A DNA stretch of 64,000 nucleotides from JB111 sp049856295 (GTDB taxonomy: Bacteria; Actinomycetota; Actinomycetes; Actinomycetales; Actinomycetaceae). Positions within the stretch are counted from its first letter, which is position 1; every line of letters starts with the position of its first letter. The stretch spans positions 216,607-280,606 of the forward strand of contig NZ_JBNDMZ010000004.1 in assembly GCF_049856295.1 (NCBI RefSeq), given 5' to 3'. Below the pieces are notes generated by a model. It was not told where the DNA came from. It worked only from the letters and a program-made list of their open reading frames with translations, and made no database searches. The position numbers and the translations under genes were made by a program. Positions 1 through 8,462 of this stretch are shown piece by piece.

Positions 1-779
1 GACAGGAGCCGCATGGTGATCTCGGTGCGCCCCATCTCGAGGCTGAAGATCACCGACGCGTGGTTGTTGCGGATCGAGGCGTTGCGGCAGATGTCGAGCG
101 CGAGGGTCGACTTACCGATGGCGGGCCGCGCCGCGATGATGACCATCTGGCCCGGGTGGAGGCCGTTCGTCAGGCCGTCGAGGTCGGCGAAGCCGGTGGG
201 GACGGCGCCGTCGTCGCCCGTCTTGGACTCGATGCGCTGCAGCTCGGTGAGCGTGGGGTCCACCAGCTCGCGCAGCGGGCGGTAGTCCTCCGCGTTGCGC
301 TGGTCGGCCACGGCGTAGACCTCGGCCTGGGCGGAGTTGACGATCTCCTCGACGTCGCCGCCGTCGGTCGCGTAGCCGAGCTGGACGATGCGGGTGCCCG
401 CCTGGACGAGCCGGCGCAGCACGGCCTGCTCGCGCACGATCCGCGCGTAGTAGCCCGCATTGGCCGCCGTCGGGACCGAGGAGACGAGGGTGTGCAGGTA
501 CGGCGCCCCGCCCACGCGGGTCATCTCGCCGCGGCGGGTGAGCTCGGCGGCGACCGTCACCGGGTCGGCGGGCTCGCCGCGCCCGAACAGGTCGATGACG
601 GCCTCGTACACGAGGGCGTGCGCCGGCTTGTAGAAGTCGACGCCGCGGACCTCCTCGACCACGTCCGCGATCGCGTCCTTGCTCAGCAGCATGCCGCCGA
701 GGACCGACTGCTCGGCCGCGACGTCCTGCGGCGGGGTCCGGTCGAAGTCGGCCCGTGCTGCGCCCGGATCCTCTGCCAC
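1..779 (-). CDS. dnaB: Replicative DNA helicase DnaB (N-terminal part; runs off the left edge)
   Basis: DnaB is the hexameric helicase that unwinds DNA at the replication fork. About 259 codons are visible. The DnaB N-terminal domain follows the start (PPQDVAAEQSVLGGMLL, typical of the family), then the linker, then the RecA-like domain with Walker A at RPAIGKSTLALD and the following segment FSLEMGRTEI. The C-terminal half lies outside the window. The start is a GTG at 777-779 preceded by AAGGAG with about 6 nt spacing; no ATG fits as well. In many actinobacteria dnaB sits near rplI/rpsR/ssb/rpsF, as it does here, although a pair of plus-strand exporters separates them. Identity is secure. 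Confidence 0.95.
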   Translation of the reverse strand, partial: MAEDPGAARADFDRTPPQDVAAEQSVLGGMLLSKDAIADVVEEVRGVDFYKPAHALVYEAVIDLFGRGEPADPVTVAAELTRRGEMTRVGGAPYLHTLVSSVPTAANAGYYARIVREQAVLRRLVQAGTRIVQLGYATDGGDVEEIVNSAQAEVYAVADQRNAEDYRPLRELVDPTLTELQRIESKTGDDGAVPTGFADLDGLTNGLHPGQMVIIAARPAIGKSTLALDICRNASIRNNHASVIFSLEMGRTEITMRLL

Positions 780-1166
780 GCTCGCTCCTTCTCGTGCCCG
801 GTCGAACGCCCGGCCAGGCGACGCTACGGGGCCGCTCCCCCGTCGCCAAACCCACACTGTGCACGAACCGGCCGACATCCGTGGACGGCCTGTGGACCAA
901 CACCGTGAGCCTGTGCACAGCTGTGGACAAAGGTGTGGGTATGACCGGCGCCGGGGAGCCCCGGGACGCACGACGACGCCACCCCTCCCCGCACAGGGTG
1001 TGGACGGAATTAGTCGGGCGTGTCGTGTGGACGGAGGAAGTCCGGCCAGTCGTGAGCAGGGAAGCCGGCCCGTCCGGGCGCCCGCCCTGCGGGCGTGGGT
1101 CGCCCCGCCCCCGGGGCCGACCTACGGTGACCCGGGTACCGGCCGGCGAGCGCCCGAGGAGGAGAG
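780..1166. other. Divergent intergenic region between dnaB and the MATE gene
   Basis: This 387-base stretch separates two divergently transcribed genes and must hold both promoters. It is rich in TGTGGAC-type words (890-900, 922-930, near 1000 and 1027), including one exact TTGTCCACA. I see no convincing gene in it. Confidence 0.6.
922..930 (-). promoter_or_regulatory. Perfect TTGTCCACA DnaA-box sequence upstream of dnaB
   Basis: The plus strand reads TGTGGACAA, the reverse complement of TTGTCCACA, the form of DnaA box preferred in high-G+C actinobacteria. It lies about 145 bp upstream of the dnaB start, next to a CTGTGCACAG palindrome (911-920). DnaA regulation of dnaB is inference from position. 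Confidence 0.5.
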
Positions 1167-2528
1167 ATGTCCGCGGACCCGGGCTCCGGCGTCGGGCCGG
1201 AGATGACCCCGCGCGAGGTCGACCGGCAGATCCTCCGCCTCGCGCTCCCCGCGCTCGGCGCGCTGATCGCCGAACCGTTGCTCCTCATCATCGACTCCGC
1301 GATGGTCGGCCACCTGGGGACGGCGTCGCTGGCCGGGCTCGCGATCGCGCAGGCGGTGCTCACGACGATCGTCGGGGTCTGCGTCTTCCTCGCGTACGCC
1401 ACGACGGCCGCGACCGCCCGGCTCGTCGGGGCCGGCCAGCGGGGCCGCGGGATCCGGGCGGGGATCGACGGGATGTGGCTCGCCGTCGGGCTCGGCGTGG
1501 TGCTCGCGGTGGTCCTGCTGCTGGCCGGGCCGTGGCTCGTCGGCGCGCTCGGCGGCAGCGGCGAGGTGGCGTCCGAGGCGGTGGCCTACCTGCGCGCGTC
1601 GGCGTTCGGGCTGCCCGGCATGCTCGTCGTGCTCGCCGCCACCGGGACGCTGCGCGGCCTGCTCGACACCCGCACGCCGCTGTACGTCGCCGCCGGTGGA
1701 GCCGTCGCGAACGCCGTGCTCAACGCGATCCTCATCTACGGCGCCGGCCTCGGGATCGTCGGCTCCGGCCTCGGCACGGCGATCGCCCAGCTCGGGATGG
1801 GCGCGGCGCTCGCGGCCGTGGTGGTTCGCGGCGCCCGGCGCCACGACGTCCCGCTCGCCCCCTCCGGCCTCGGTGTCCTCGCCTCCGCGCGCGCCGGCCT
1901 CCCCCTCTTCGTCCGCACCCTCTCGCTGCGGGCCGCGATCCTCGTGACCGTCGCCGTGGCCACCGCCCTCGGCCCGGCCCGCCTCGCGGCCTACCAGGTG
2001 ACGAGCTCGATCTGGTCGCTGTGCGCGTTCGCGCTCGACGCCGTCGCGATCGCCGCGCAGGCCCTCGTCGGGCAGGGGCTCGGCCGCGGCGACGCCGGGG
2101 CCGTGCGCCGCCTCGTCGGCCGCTGCCTGCGCTGGGGCATCCTCGCCGGGATCGTCATCGGGATCGTCGTCGCCGCCAGCTCCCCGCTCCTCGTGCGCAT
2201 CTTCTCCGCCGACCCCGACGTGCGCTCGGCGGCCGTGTGGTGCCTCGTCGTCGTCGGGGCCCTCATGGGTCTGGCCGGGCTCGTCTACATCCTCGACGGC
2301 ATCCTCATGGGCGCCGGCGACGGGCCGTTCCTCGCCGTGTCCGGCATCGTCACGCTCGTCGTCTACCTGCCGGCCGCGTGGGCGGTCGCCGCGTTCGGCC
2401 CGGGCGGGACGTGGGGCCTCGTCTGGTTGTGGGTGGCCTTCGCCGGGGTGTTCATGGGCGCGCGGGCCGTCACCACCTACCTGCGCTCGCGCGGGACCCG
2501 GTGGATGGTCCTCGGGGAGGGGCGGTGA
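1167..2528 (+). CDS. MATE family multidrug/toxic compound efflux transporter
   Basis: A 453-residue integral membrane protein with about 12 hydrophobic segments in two similar halves, as expected for cation-coupled MATE exporters (DinF-like branch). The N-terminal part contains LALPALGALIAEPLLLIIDSA followed by VGHLGTASLAGLAIA, the typical start of the first MATE half; the second half begins near ARAGLPLFVRTLSLRAA. The ATG at 1167 has a strong GAGGAGGAGAG Shine-Dalgarno. A MATE gene near dnaB and rplI occurs in many actinobacteria, so the locus is probably ancestral. Substrate unknown. The gene is oriented opposite to the flanking dnaB and ribosomal operon and is followed 56 bp later by a second exporter. 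Confidence 0.9.
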   Translation: MSADPGSGVGPEMTPREVDRQILRLALPALGALIAEPLLLIIDSAMVGHLGTASLAGLAIAQAVLTTIVGVCVFLAYATTAATARLVGAGQRGRGIRAGIDGMWLAVGLGVVLAVVLLLAGPWLVGALGGSGEVASEAVAYLRASAFGLPGMLVVLAATGTLRGLLDTRTPLYVAAGGAVANAVLNAILIYGAGLGIVGSGLGTAIAQLGMGAALAAVVVRGARRHDVPLAPSGLGVLASARAGLPLFVRTLSLRAAILVTVAVATALGPARLAAYQVTSSIWSLCAFALDAVAIAAQALVGQGLGRGDAGAVRRLVGRCLRWGILAGIVIGIVVAASSPLLVRIFSADPDVRSAAVWCLVVVGALMGLAGLVYILDGILMGAGDGPFLAVSGIVTLVVYLPAAWAVAAFGPGGTWGLVWLWVAFAGVFMGARAVTTYLRSRGTRWMVLGEGR

Positions 2529-2584
2529 CGGACGTCGCCGGGCGATCACCTGATCGCGGCCGGCCCGTCGGGCACCCTGGCCGG

Positions 2585-3862
2585 ATGACCACCGGTGGAC
2601 GCACGAGGCTCGAGCGCCCCGACCTGCGCGCCGTCATCTTCGTGGCGATCGCGTCGGCCTGCGGCTTCGGCACCTTCTACGGCCTGTACACCTCGGCGCC
2701 GGTCGCGCTCGCCGGCGGGGGCGTCTCCGCGGGCACCCGCACCGCCGTCTTCATGGCCTGCGTCATCGCGGTGCAGCCCCTCGTCACGGTGCTCGGCCGG
2801 TGGATGCGCGTGCGCTCGCGATCGGTGGGCGGCGGGCTCGCCTCGATGGCCCTCGGGTTCGCCGTGCTCCCGCTTGCCGGCGGCTGGCCGGGCCTCGTCC
2901 TCACGGGCCTCGGGTTCGGCGTGTTCGTCGTGACCAGCGCGGCCTGGGTGCGCGAGCTCGCCGACGCAAGCACCGCCGGCCGGGCCCTCGGCATCTACGG
3001 CCTCGCCTCCGCCGTCGGCGCGACGGTCGCCGCCCCCGCCGCGCTCGCCCTGGCCGACGGCGTCGGGGTCGTCGGCGTCGCGGCCGGTGGCGCCCTGGTC
3101 ACGGCGCTCGGGCTCGTCCCCGTGGCCCTCGCGCGGCGCATCGGCGAGCACGGCCGCCCCGGCCTCACCGACGCCCCCACCGACCACGTCCCCACGCTCC
3201 CCCGCTCCGGCACCGGGCCCGCGCCGGAGACCGAGGCGTCCCTCGCGGTCGGGGACGCGACGACCTACCTCTCCGACGACGAACCACCCGCCCGGTCCCG
3301 CGTCGCCGAGGATGACCGCGACGGCTCCGTCCACTCCGACGATCCCGGCAGCAGCCCGCGCTCCGTCCACGCCGACGACGACGCACACCCCCGCCGGCGT
3401 GGGCCGTTCGGCGTCGTCGCCCCCACCCTGGTGATCCATTCGCTCGCCGTGATCGCCTACGGGCTCATGCTCACGTCCGCGGGCACCCTGGCGGAGGCCG
3501 GCGGCGGGACGGCGGCCGTGGTCGCCGCGTTCAGCGTCCAGGGAGCCGTGGCGGTCGGTCGGCCGGTCGCGGGGTGGCTGGCGGACCGCTGGTCGGGGGC
3601 AGGGACGCTGCTGGTCGCCGCGGTCGCGGTGGCGGGCGCGCTGGCCTGGGCGGTGGCCGACGACGACCCGGTCCGGTTCGTCGTCGCCGCCACGCTGGTG
3701 GGAGCGTTCTCGGGCGCCGTCCAGACCGCGGCGCTCACCGTGATGATGCGCCGCGCGGTCACGCCCGGTCAGGCCGAGCGCGTGAGCATGGGCTGGAACG
3801 TGACGTTCGACGTCGCGCTCGGCCTCGCGGCGGCGGCCGCCACCCGCCTCGCCCTCGTGTGA
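2585..3862 (+). CDS. MFS transporter with a long hydrophilic central loop
   Basis: A 425-residue protein with two hydrophobic halves of about six helices each, typical of major facilitator superfamily transporters. The halves are joined by an unusually long hydrophilic loop (roughly residues 185-275) rich in Asp, Ser, Pro and Arg. The second half contains GRPVAGWLADRWSG, a form of the MFS loop motif (G-x-L-a-D-r). Start is the ATG at 2585; no strong Shine-Dalgarno is visible and it may be co-transcribed with the MATE gene upstream. Substrate is unknown. A perfect terminator hairpin follows the stop. The longer plus-strand reading frame extending upstream is ignored because it crosses the MATE gene in another frame. 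Confidence 0.82.
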   Translation: MTTGGRTRLERPDLRAVIFVAIASACGFGTFYGLYTSAPVALAGGGVSAGTRTAVFMACVIAVQPLVTVLGRWMRVRSRSVGGGLASMALGFAVLPLAGGWPGLVLTGLGFGVFVVTSAAWVRELADASTAGRALGIYGLASAVGATVAAPAALALADGVGVVGVAAGGALVTALGLVPVALARRIGEHGRPGLTDAPTDHVPTLPRSGTGPAPETEASLAVGDATTYLSDDEPPARSRVAEDDRDGSVHSDDPGSSPRSVHADDDAHPRRRGPFGVVAPTLVIHSLAVIAYGLMLTSAGTLAEAGGGTAAVVAAFSVQGAVAVGRPVAGWLADRWSGAGTLLVAAVAVAGALAWAVADDDPVRFVVAATLVGAFSGAVQTAALTVMMRRAVTPGQAERVSMGWNVTFDVALGLAAAAATRLALV

Positions 3863-3867
3863 CAGCA

Positions 3868-3904
3868 CGACGCCCCCGGAACCGCGCGGGTTCCGGGGGC
3901 GTCG
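3868..3904. terminator. Perfect 16-bp hairpin between convergent genes
   Basis: Left arm 3868-3883 (CGACGCCCCCGGAACC) pairs without mismatch with 3889-3904 across a 5-nt loop. It lies between the MFS gene and the convergent rplI operon and can serve both strands; there is no long T tract, as is usual for high-G+C actinobacterial terminators. Confidence 0.85.
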
Positions 3905-3964
3905 GACAGGTGGATCTCGTCGGGACCAGGTCTCTATGACCGGACCCGCGAGGCCGACCGAGGA

Positions 3965-4417
3965 TCAGGCCTCGGGCACGACCTCGACGACCAGGCTGGC
4001 CGAGACGTCCTCGTGCAGGCGGACCTGCACGCGGTGCTCGCCGAGCGACTTGATCGGCGCCGGGATCTCGATCTTGCGGCGGTCGAGCTGCGGCCCGCCG
4101 CCGGCCACGACGGCCTCGGCGATGTCGACGCTCGACACGGCGCCGAACAGACGACCGGCCTCGCCGGCGCGGACGCTGACGGTGACCGGGCCCGACTGGA
4201 GGCGGTCGCGCGTGGCCTGCGCCTCCTCGACGGTGGCGATCGCACGCGTGCGGCGCGCGGACGTCATCTGGTCGACCTGCTTCTGGCCGCCCTTGGTCCA
4301 GCGGGTCGCGAGACCGCGCGGGACGAGGTAGTTGCGGGCGTACCCGTCCTTGACCTCGACGACGTCGCCCGCGGCACCGAGACCGGTGACCTCGTGGGTG
4401 AGGATCAGCTTTGCCAT
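3965..4417 (-). CDS. rplI: 50S ribosomal protein L9
   Basis: A 150-residue protein, the normal length for L9, which binds 23S rRNA domain V. It opens with MAKLILTHEVTGLGAAGDVV and contains the KDGYARNYLVPRGLA motif of the N-terminal domain, a long connecting helix and a C-terminal domain ending VVEVVPEA. Start ATG at 4415-4417; the reading frame stays open upstream through rpsR but the L9 signature fixes this start. Last gene of the rpsF-ssb-rpsR-rplI operon. Confidence 0.97.
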   Translation of the reverse strand: MAKLILTHEVTGLGAAGDVVEVKDGYARNYLVPRGLATRWTKGGQKQVDQMTSARRTRAIATVEEAQATRDRLQSGPVTVSVRAGEAGRLFGAVSSVDIAEAVVAGGGPQLDRRKIEIPAPIKSLGEHRVQVRLHEDVSASLVVEVVPEA

Positions 4418-4431
4418 CTCGATCCCCTTCC

Positions 4432-4668
4432 TCAGCGACCGGCGCCGGTGTACGGCAGCAGGGCCATCTCGCGGGCGTTCTTCACGGCCTTCGCGATGAG
4501 GCGCTGCTCCTGGACGGACACGCCGGTGACGCGGCGCGAGCGGATCTTTCCGCGGTCGGAGATGAACTTCCGCAGGGTCGCGGTGTCCTTGTAGTCGATC
4601 TTTCCGACCTTGACAGCCTTGAGCGGGCTGACCTTCTTCTTCGGCTTGCGAAGTACGGGCTTCGCCAT
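4432..4668 (-). CDS. rpsR: 30S ribosomal protein S18, cysteine-less form
   Basis: A 78-residue S18, recognised by IDYKDTATLRKFISDRGKI and RRVTGVSVQEQRLIAKAVKN. S18 pairs with S6 in the small-subunit platform. The N-terminal segment has no cysteines, so this is the zinc-independent (C-minus) form and lacks the CxxC seen in, for example, mycobacterial RpsR1. The cysteine-less form is common in Micrococcales, and its place in the rpsF operon indicates it is the main copy. It sits 14 bp upstream of rplI in the same operon. Confidence 0.97.
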   Translation of the reverse strand: MAKPVLRKPKKKVSPLKAVKVGKIDYKDTATLRKFISDRGKIRSRRVTGVSVQEQRLIAKAVKNAREMALLPYTGAGR

Positions 4669-4791
4669 GGGGTTCTCCTCGTGGATCAGTACCGGCCCTC
4701 ACGCGCATCTCTCGCGCGCGAGCGCCCTTCGTGGAATGTGTGTGTCCGCCGCACCCGCGGCGGTCCGCCGATCAGCTCGGCGGGTGATCGA

Positions 4792-5385
4792 TCAGAACGG
4801 CGGGTCGTTCGGGAACGCCGTGCCGCCGCCCTGGGTCGCCCAGGGGTCCTCGGGGCTGCCGCCGGCGGGGCCGTTGTAGCCACCGCCCTGGCCGCCCTGG
4901 TTGCCGCCGCCGTAGCCGCCGCCGCCCTGGTTGCCGCCGTAGCCGCCCCCCTGGTTGCCGCCGCCACCGAAGCCGCCTCCGCCGCCCTGGTTGCCGCCGA
5001 AGCCGCCTCCGCCGCCACCGCGCTGCGTGCGGGTGACCTTGGCGGTCGCGTACCGCAGCGAGGGTGCGACCTCGTCGGCCTGCATCTCGACGACCGTCCG
5101 CTTCTCGCCCTGCTGGGTCTCGTAGGACCGCTGCGTGAGCCGGCCCTGGACCATGACGCGCATGCCCTTGGTCAGCGACTCCGCCACGTTCTCCGCGGCG
5201 TCACGCCAGACGGAGCAGCGCATGAACAGCGTGTCGCCGTCCTTCCACTCGTTCGACTGGCGGTCGAACGTGCGGGGGGTCGACGCGACGGTGAAGTTCG
5301 CGACCGCAGCCCCCGACGGGGTGAACCGCAGCTCGGGGTCGGCGGTGAGGTTGCCGACCACGGTGATGATGGTGTCGCCTGCCAT
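4792..5385 (-). CDS. ssb: Single-stranded DNA-binding protein
   Basis: A 197-residue SSB. Residues 1-115 form the OB-fold (TIITVVGNLTADPELRFTPSG, the WRDAAENVAESLTKGMRV segment, and VVEMQADEVAPSLRYATA). Then comes a linker of about 60 residues made almost entirely of Gly, Asn, Gln and Tyr in GGGGFGG/NQGGG-type repeats, and an acidic tip ending NDPPF that recruits partner proteins; the usual tip is DDIPF or DEPPF, so one acidic residue is replaced by Asn. It lies between rpsF and rpsR in one operon. SSB coats single-stranded DNA at forks and repair sites. Confidence 0.97.
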   Translation of the reverse strand: MAGDTIITVVGNLTADPELRFTPSGAAVANFTVASTPRTFDRQSNEWKDGDTLFMRCSVWRDAAENVAESLTKGMRVMVQGRLTQRSYETQQGEKRTVVEMQADEVAPSLRYATAKVTRTQRGGGGGGFGGNQGGGGGFGGGGNQGGGYGGNQGGGGYGGGNQGGQGGGYNGPAGGSPEDPWATQGGGTAFPNDPPF

Positions 5386-5430
5386 GAGAGCTCCTGACGG
5401 TGGCTGTCGGTACGGGGGCTGTCGGTCGGA

Positions 5431-5721
5431 TCAGTTGGCGTCGGGGCGCAGGAGCTTCGTGCGCAGGACGGCCTCGTTGAGGCCGAGCTGGCGGTCGAGC
5501 TCCTTGGCGACCTCGGGCGTGGTCGTCATGTCGACGACCGCGTAGATGCCCTCGGTGCGCTTGTCGATCTCGTAGGCGAGCCGGCGCTTGCCCCAGATGT
5601 CGATCGTGTCCACGGTGCCACCACCGGTCGTGACGACCGACAGCAGCTTGTCGAGCGACGGGGCGACGGTGCGCTCGTCGACCTCCGGCTCGAGGATGAT
5701 CATCAGTTCGTACTGCCGCAT
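5431..5721 (-). CDS. rpsF: 30S ribosomal protein S6
   Basis: A 96-residue S6 (MRQYELMIILEPEVDERTVAP, GKRRLAYEIDKRTEGIY, and the closing AVLRTKLLRPDAN). First gene of the rpsF-ssb-rpsR-rplI operon. I chose the ATG at 5719-5721: the GTG four codons upstream lies inside the AAGGAGGTG Shine-Dalgarno itself. S6 binds S18 in the small subunit. Confidence 0.96.
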   Translation of the reverse strand: MRQYELMIILEPEVDERTVAPSLDKLLSVVTTGGGTVDTIDIWGKRRLAYEIDKRTEGIYAVVDMTTTPEVAKELDRQLGLNEAVLRTKLLRPDAN

Positions 5722-5871
5722 GGGTATCCCCACCTCCTTCGGACTGGGCGGTCACGGTCTCTCCGTGACAGGAGGGTCATGCGTGTCCCCGGTGCGTACC
5801 GGGGCCGACCGTCAACGGTACCCGCTCCGGGCACCCCGTGGAGAGGCAGGTCTGGTGCCGCCCGTCACCTC

Positions 5872-5927
5872 CGACGGCGGCACTCACCCCGGGAGCATCA
5901 CCGCCCGACGGCGGCACTCACCCCGGG
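5872..5927. repeat. Two 22-bp direct repeats between the PBP gene and rpsF
   Basis: The 22-base word starting CGACGGCGGCACTCACC occurs identically at 5872-5893 and 5906-5927, with 12 bases between. It lies just downstream of the PBP stop (minus strand) and upstream of rpsF. Function unknown; the repeats do not form a hairpin with each other. Confidence 0.7.
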
Positions 5928-5955
5928 CACGCGGGTCACCCCGCGTCCGGCGTCC

Positions 5956-8214
5956 TCAGCCGCCGTCGCCCGCGCCGGGGTCGCGTCCGTTGCCGTTCCC
6001 GCCGCCGCCGTTACCGCCACCGTTGCCGCCGCCGTTGCCGGGCGGGGTCGAGGGCGGCGTCGTCGGCTCGGGTGTCGGCTCGGGCGTCGGCTCGGGAGTG
6101 GGCTCCGGCGGCGGCTCGGTTGTCGGGTCCTCGGTGGTGGGCTCCTCCGTCGTCGGCTCCTCGGTGGTCTCCTCCTCCGTGGTGGATTCCTCCTCGGTCG
6201 TCGACTCCTCCTCGGTGGTGGTCTCCTCCTCCGTGGTGGGGGCCTCGGTCGGGTCGGGCGCCTGCGTCGGCGTCTGGTCGGACCACCCCTGCGAGCCGGG
6301 CAGGTCGTCCGGGTCGGGCCGCTCGGGCAGGTCGACGACGGGCATGCCCTCGGTCGCCACCATCATGTAGTCGCGCCAGATCTGGGCGGGGAAGGTCCCG
6401 CCGGCCACGAGGTCGACGCCGCCGAACCCGGTCAGCTCCTCCTCGGTGCCGTCCTCGCCGACCTGGTACATGCTCACCACGGTCGTCAGCTGGGGGACCC
6501 AGCCGGCGAACCACGCCGACCGGTAGGCGTTGGACGACCCGGTCTTGCCGGCCGCGGGCCGCCCGATCTCGCCGGCCGTCGCGCCGGTGCCGCCGGGCTC
6601 GAGCACGGACTCCATCGCGTAGGTGGCCTCGTCGATGACGGCCTCCTCGAAGGCGCGCACGCCCTCGTCGCCGCCGGTGTAGATCCGGTTGTCGTCCCGG
6701 TCGACGACCTCCTCGACGATGTACGGCTCGTGCCGCACGCCGCGCGCGGCGAACGTGTTGTAGGCGCGGGCGGAGTCGAGCGTCGTCGGGGACGCGGGGC
6801 CCAGCACGTTGGACACGGTCGGCACGAGGCCGGGCGTCTCCTCCGACCAGCCGGCGCGTGTCGCCACGTCCACCATGGTCTCCGGGCCGACCTGCTGGTT
6901 GACGAGGGCGTACGTCGTGTTGACGGACTGCGCGGTCGCCTCGCGCAGGGTGATGTAGCCGCGGTCGTGCCAGTCGTAGTTGTTGACCGGGACGTCGTAG
7001 CCCTCGACCTCCATCGGCGAGTAGGACGGGAACCGCTCGTCCATGGACACGCCGGCCTCGATGGCGGCCACGAGGGTGAAGGGTTTCGCCGTCGAGCCGG
7101 CCTGGGCGCGGTCCTGAGTGGCCGAGTTCCGCGCGTCGGTGACGAAGTCCGGACCGCCGTAGAGGGCGACGATCGCGCCGGACTCCGGGCGCATCGACAC
7201 GAGTCCGACGTGGTTGTTCTCCGGCCGGTCCTCCGGGAGGTTCCCCACGGCGTCGATCGCGGCCTGCTGGCTGCGCTGGTCGATGGTGGTGACGATGTCG
7301 TAGCCACCGGTGTCGATCTCGTCGAGGGTGAGGTCGCCCTGGGCCACGAGCTCGTCGCGCACCATCGCGAGGAGGTACCCGTTGGGTCCGGCGTAGGTCT
7401 CGTTCGCCTCGGGCTCGACGACCTCGGGGAACTCGGCGGCCGCGTGCTCCTCGGCGGTGATCCACCCGTCCTCGAGCATGAGGTCGAGGACGCGCTCGAA
7501 CCGCTGCTCGGCCCGCTCCGGGTCGTTGGCCGGGTCCCACGCGGACGGGCTGGGGATGATCCCGGCGAGCATCGCCGACTCGCTGATCGTCATCTCCGAG
7601 GCGCCGTGCCCGAAGTACGCCATCGAGGCCTCCTGCACGCCGTACGTGCCGCGGCCGAAGTAGATGGTGTTCATGTAGTTCTGCAGGATCTCGTCCTTGG
7701 ACTGCTCCTGGTCGATCCGCAGGGCGAGGATCGTCTCCTCGAACTTGCCGATGTAGGACGTCGTGGTCCCCGTGTAGTAGCGCTCGACGTACTGCTGCGT
7801 GAGGGAGGAGCCACCCTGCCGCGCCTCGCCCTGGATGTTGTTCCACAGGGCGCGCGCGATGCCGCGCCAGTCGACGCCGGGGTTCTCGTAGAACCGGCGG
7901 TCCTCGGACGCGATGATCGCCTCGGTCACGTGGTCCGGGACGTCGTCGAGGGAGACCGAGCTGCGGTCGTACTCGGCGAAGCGGCCCATGACGGTCTCGC
8001 CGTCGGCGTAGTAGACGGTCGTGCCCTCCGCGAGGGCGAAGTCGTCCGGGGCGGGGACGTCGATCGAGGCGTAGGCGGCGACGAACAGGCCGGCGGCACC
8101 GGCGAGCCCGGCGATGAAGAGGCCGACCAGCCAGAACAGGATGCGTCGCCACACCGGCACGCGACCCTTGTCCTCGGGGGCCCGGCGTGCGGTGCCCGTG
8201 GTGTCCTTCGACAT
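5956..8214 (-). CDS. Class A penicillin-binding protein (transglycosylase/transpeptidase, PonA-like)
   Basis: A bifunctional peptidoglycan synthase of 752 residues. After a short cytoplasmic segment and one membrane helix (about residues 21-45) comes the glycosyltransferase domain, with catalytic Glu104 in SEDRRFYENPGVD and the GGSSLTQQYVE motif. The transpeptidase domain has STAK with nucleophile Ser374, SVN at 430-432 and KTG at 557-559. Residues about 660-752 are a low-complexity extracellular tail of TTEEE, PEPT and GGN repeats. I took the ATG at 8212-8214, preceded by AAAGG; a TTG 11 codons upstream is possible. The neighbourhood with rpsF-ssb and ino1 resembles mycobacterial ponA1. Confidence 0.93.
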   Translation of the reverse strand: MSKDTTGTARRAPEDKGRVPVWRRILFWLVGLFIAGLAGAAGLFVAAYASIDVPAPDDFALAEGTTVYYADGETVMGRFAEYDRSSVSLDDVPDHVTEAIIASEDRRFYENPGVDWRGIARALWNNIQGEARQGGSSLTQQYVERYYTGTTTSYIGKFEETILALRIDQEQSKDEILQNYMNTIYFGRGTYGVQEASMAYFGHGASEMTISESAMLAGIIPSPSAWDPANDPERAEQRFERVLDLMLEDGWITAEEHAAAEFPEVVEPEANETYAGPNGYLLAMVRDELVAQGDLTLDEIDTGGYDIVTTIDQRSQQAAIDAVGNLPEDRPENNHVGLVSMRPESGAIVALYGGPDFVTDARNSATQDRAQAGSTAKPFTLVAAIEAGVSMDERFPSYSPMEVEGYDVPVNNYDWHDRGYITLREATAQSVNTTYALVNQQVGPETMVDVATRAGWSEETPGLVPTVSNVLGPASPTTLDSARAYNTFAARGVRHEPYIVEEVVDRDDNRIYTGGDEGVRAFEEAVIDEATYAMESVLEPGGTGATAGEIGRPAAGKTGSSNAYRSAWFAGWVPQLTTVVSMYQVGEDGTEEELTGFGGVDLVAGGTFPAQIWRDYMMVATEGMPVVDLPERPDPDDLPGSQGWSDQTPTQAPDPTEAPTTEEETTTEEESTTEEESTTEEETTEEPTTEEPTTEDPTTEPPPEPTPEPTPEPTPEPTTPPSTPPGNGGGNGGGNGGGGNGNGRDPGAGDGG

Positions 8215-8462
8215 CCGCGCCAACCTTTCGTCGTGACGTGAGCTCAACAGTATGGAGCTCGCTCCCGTTCCCGCGCGCGCGGCTGTGCGCGATCACACGG
8301 CCCGACGACGACGATCGCGCGGGTCCTGCCCCGCCACCCGCGTGCCACGGGGCGCCCGGCCGCGCCGTGCGCGGCACCACACCGGATCGGCCGGAATGCG
8401 GTCGATCGCGGCGCCGGGGCCCGGTTACCGTCGTCGGAGGCAACAAGGGTGGAGGTCCCGTC

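Noticed and set aside
60..908. Plus-strand open frame opposite dnaB (282 residues)
   Set aside because: Val/Arg/Asp/Gly-biased product typical of a G+C-rich antisense frame; the minus strand encodes unmistakable DnaB.
2546..3868. Minus-strand frame of 440 residues opposite the MFS gene
   Set aside because: Arg/Gly/His/Asp-rich shadow without hydrophobic or domain structure.
4830..5030. Regular GCC/GTTGCC repeats, possible CRISPR-like or satellite array
   Set aside because: They encode the Gly/Asn/Gln-rich linker of SSB; no spacers of uniform length.
6050..6250. Regular repeats opposite PBP
   Set aside because: They encode the TTEEE and PEPT tail of the PBP, common in actinobacterial secreted proteins.
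5779..8241. Plus-strand frame of 820 residues opposite the penicillin-binding protein
   Set aside because: Composition and lack of motifs mark it as a shadow of the PBP gene.
8403..8431. Promoter of ino1 with -10 TACCGT at 8426-8431
   Set aside because: The -10 is acceptable but no -35 fits at 17-18 bp, so I did not list it.
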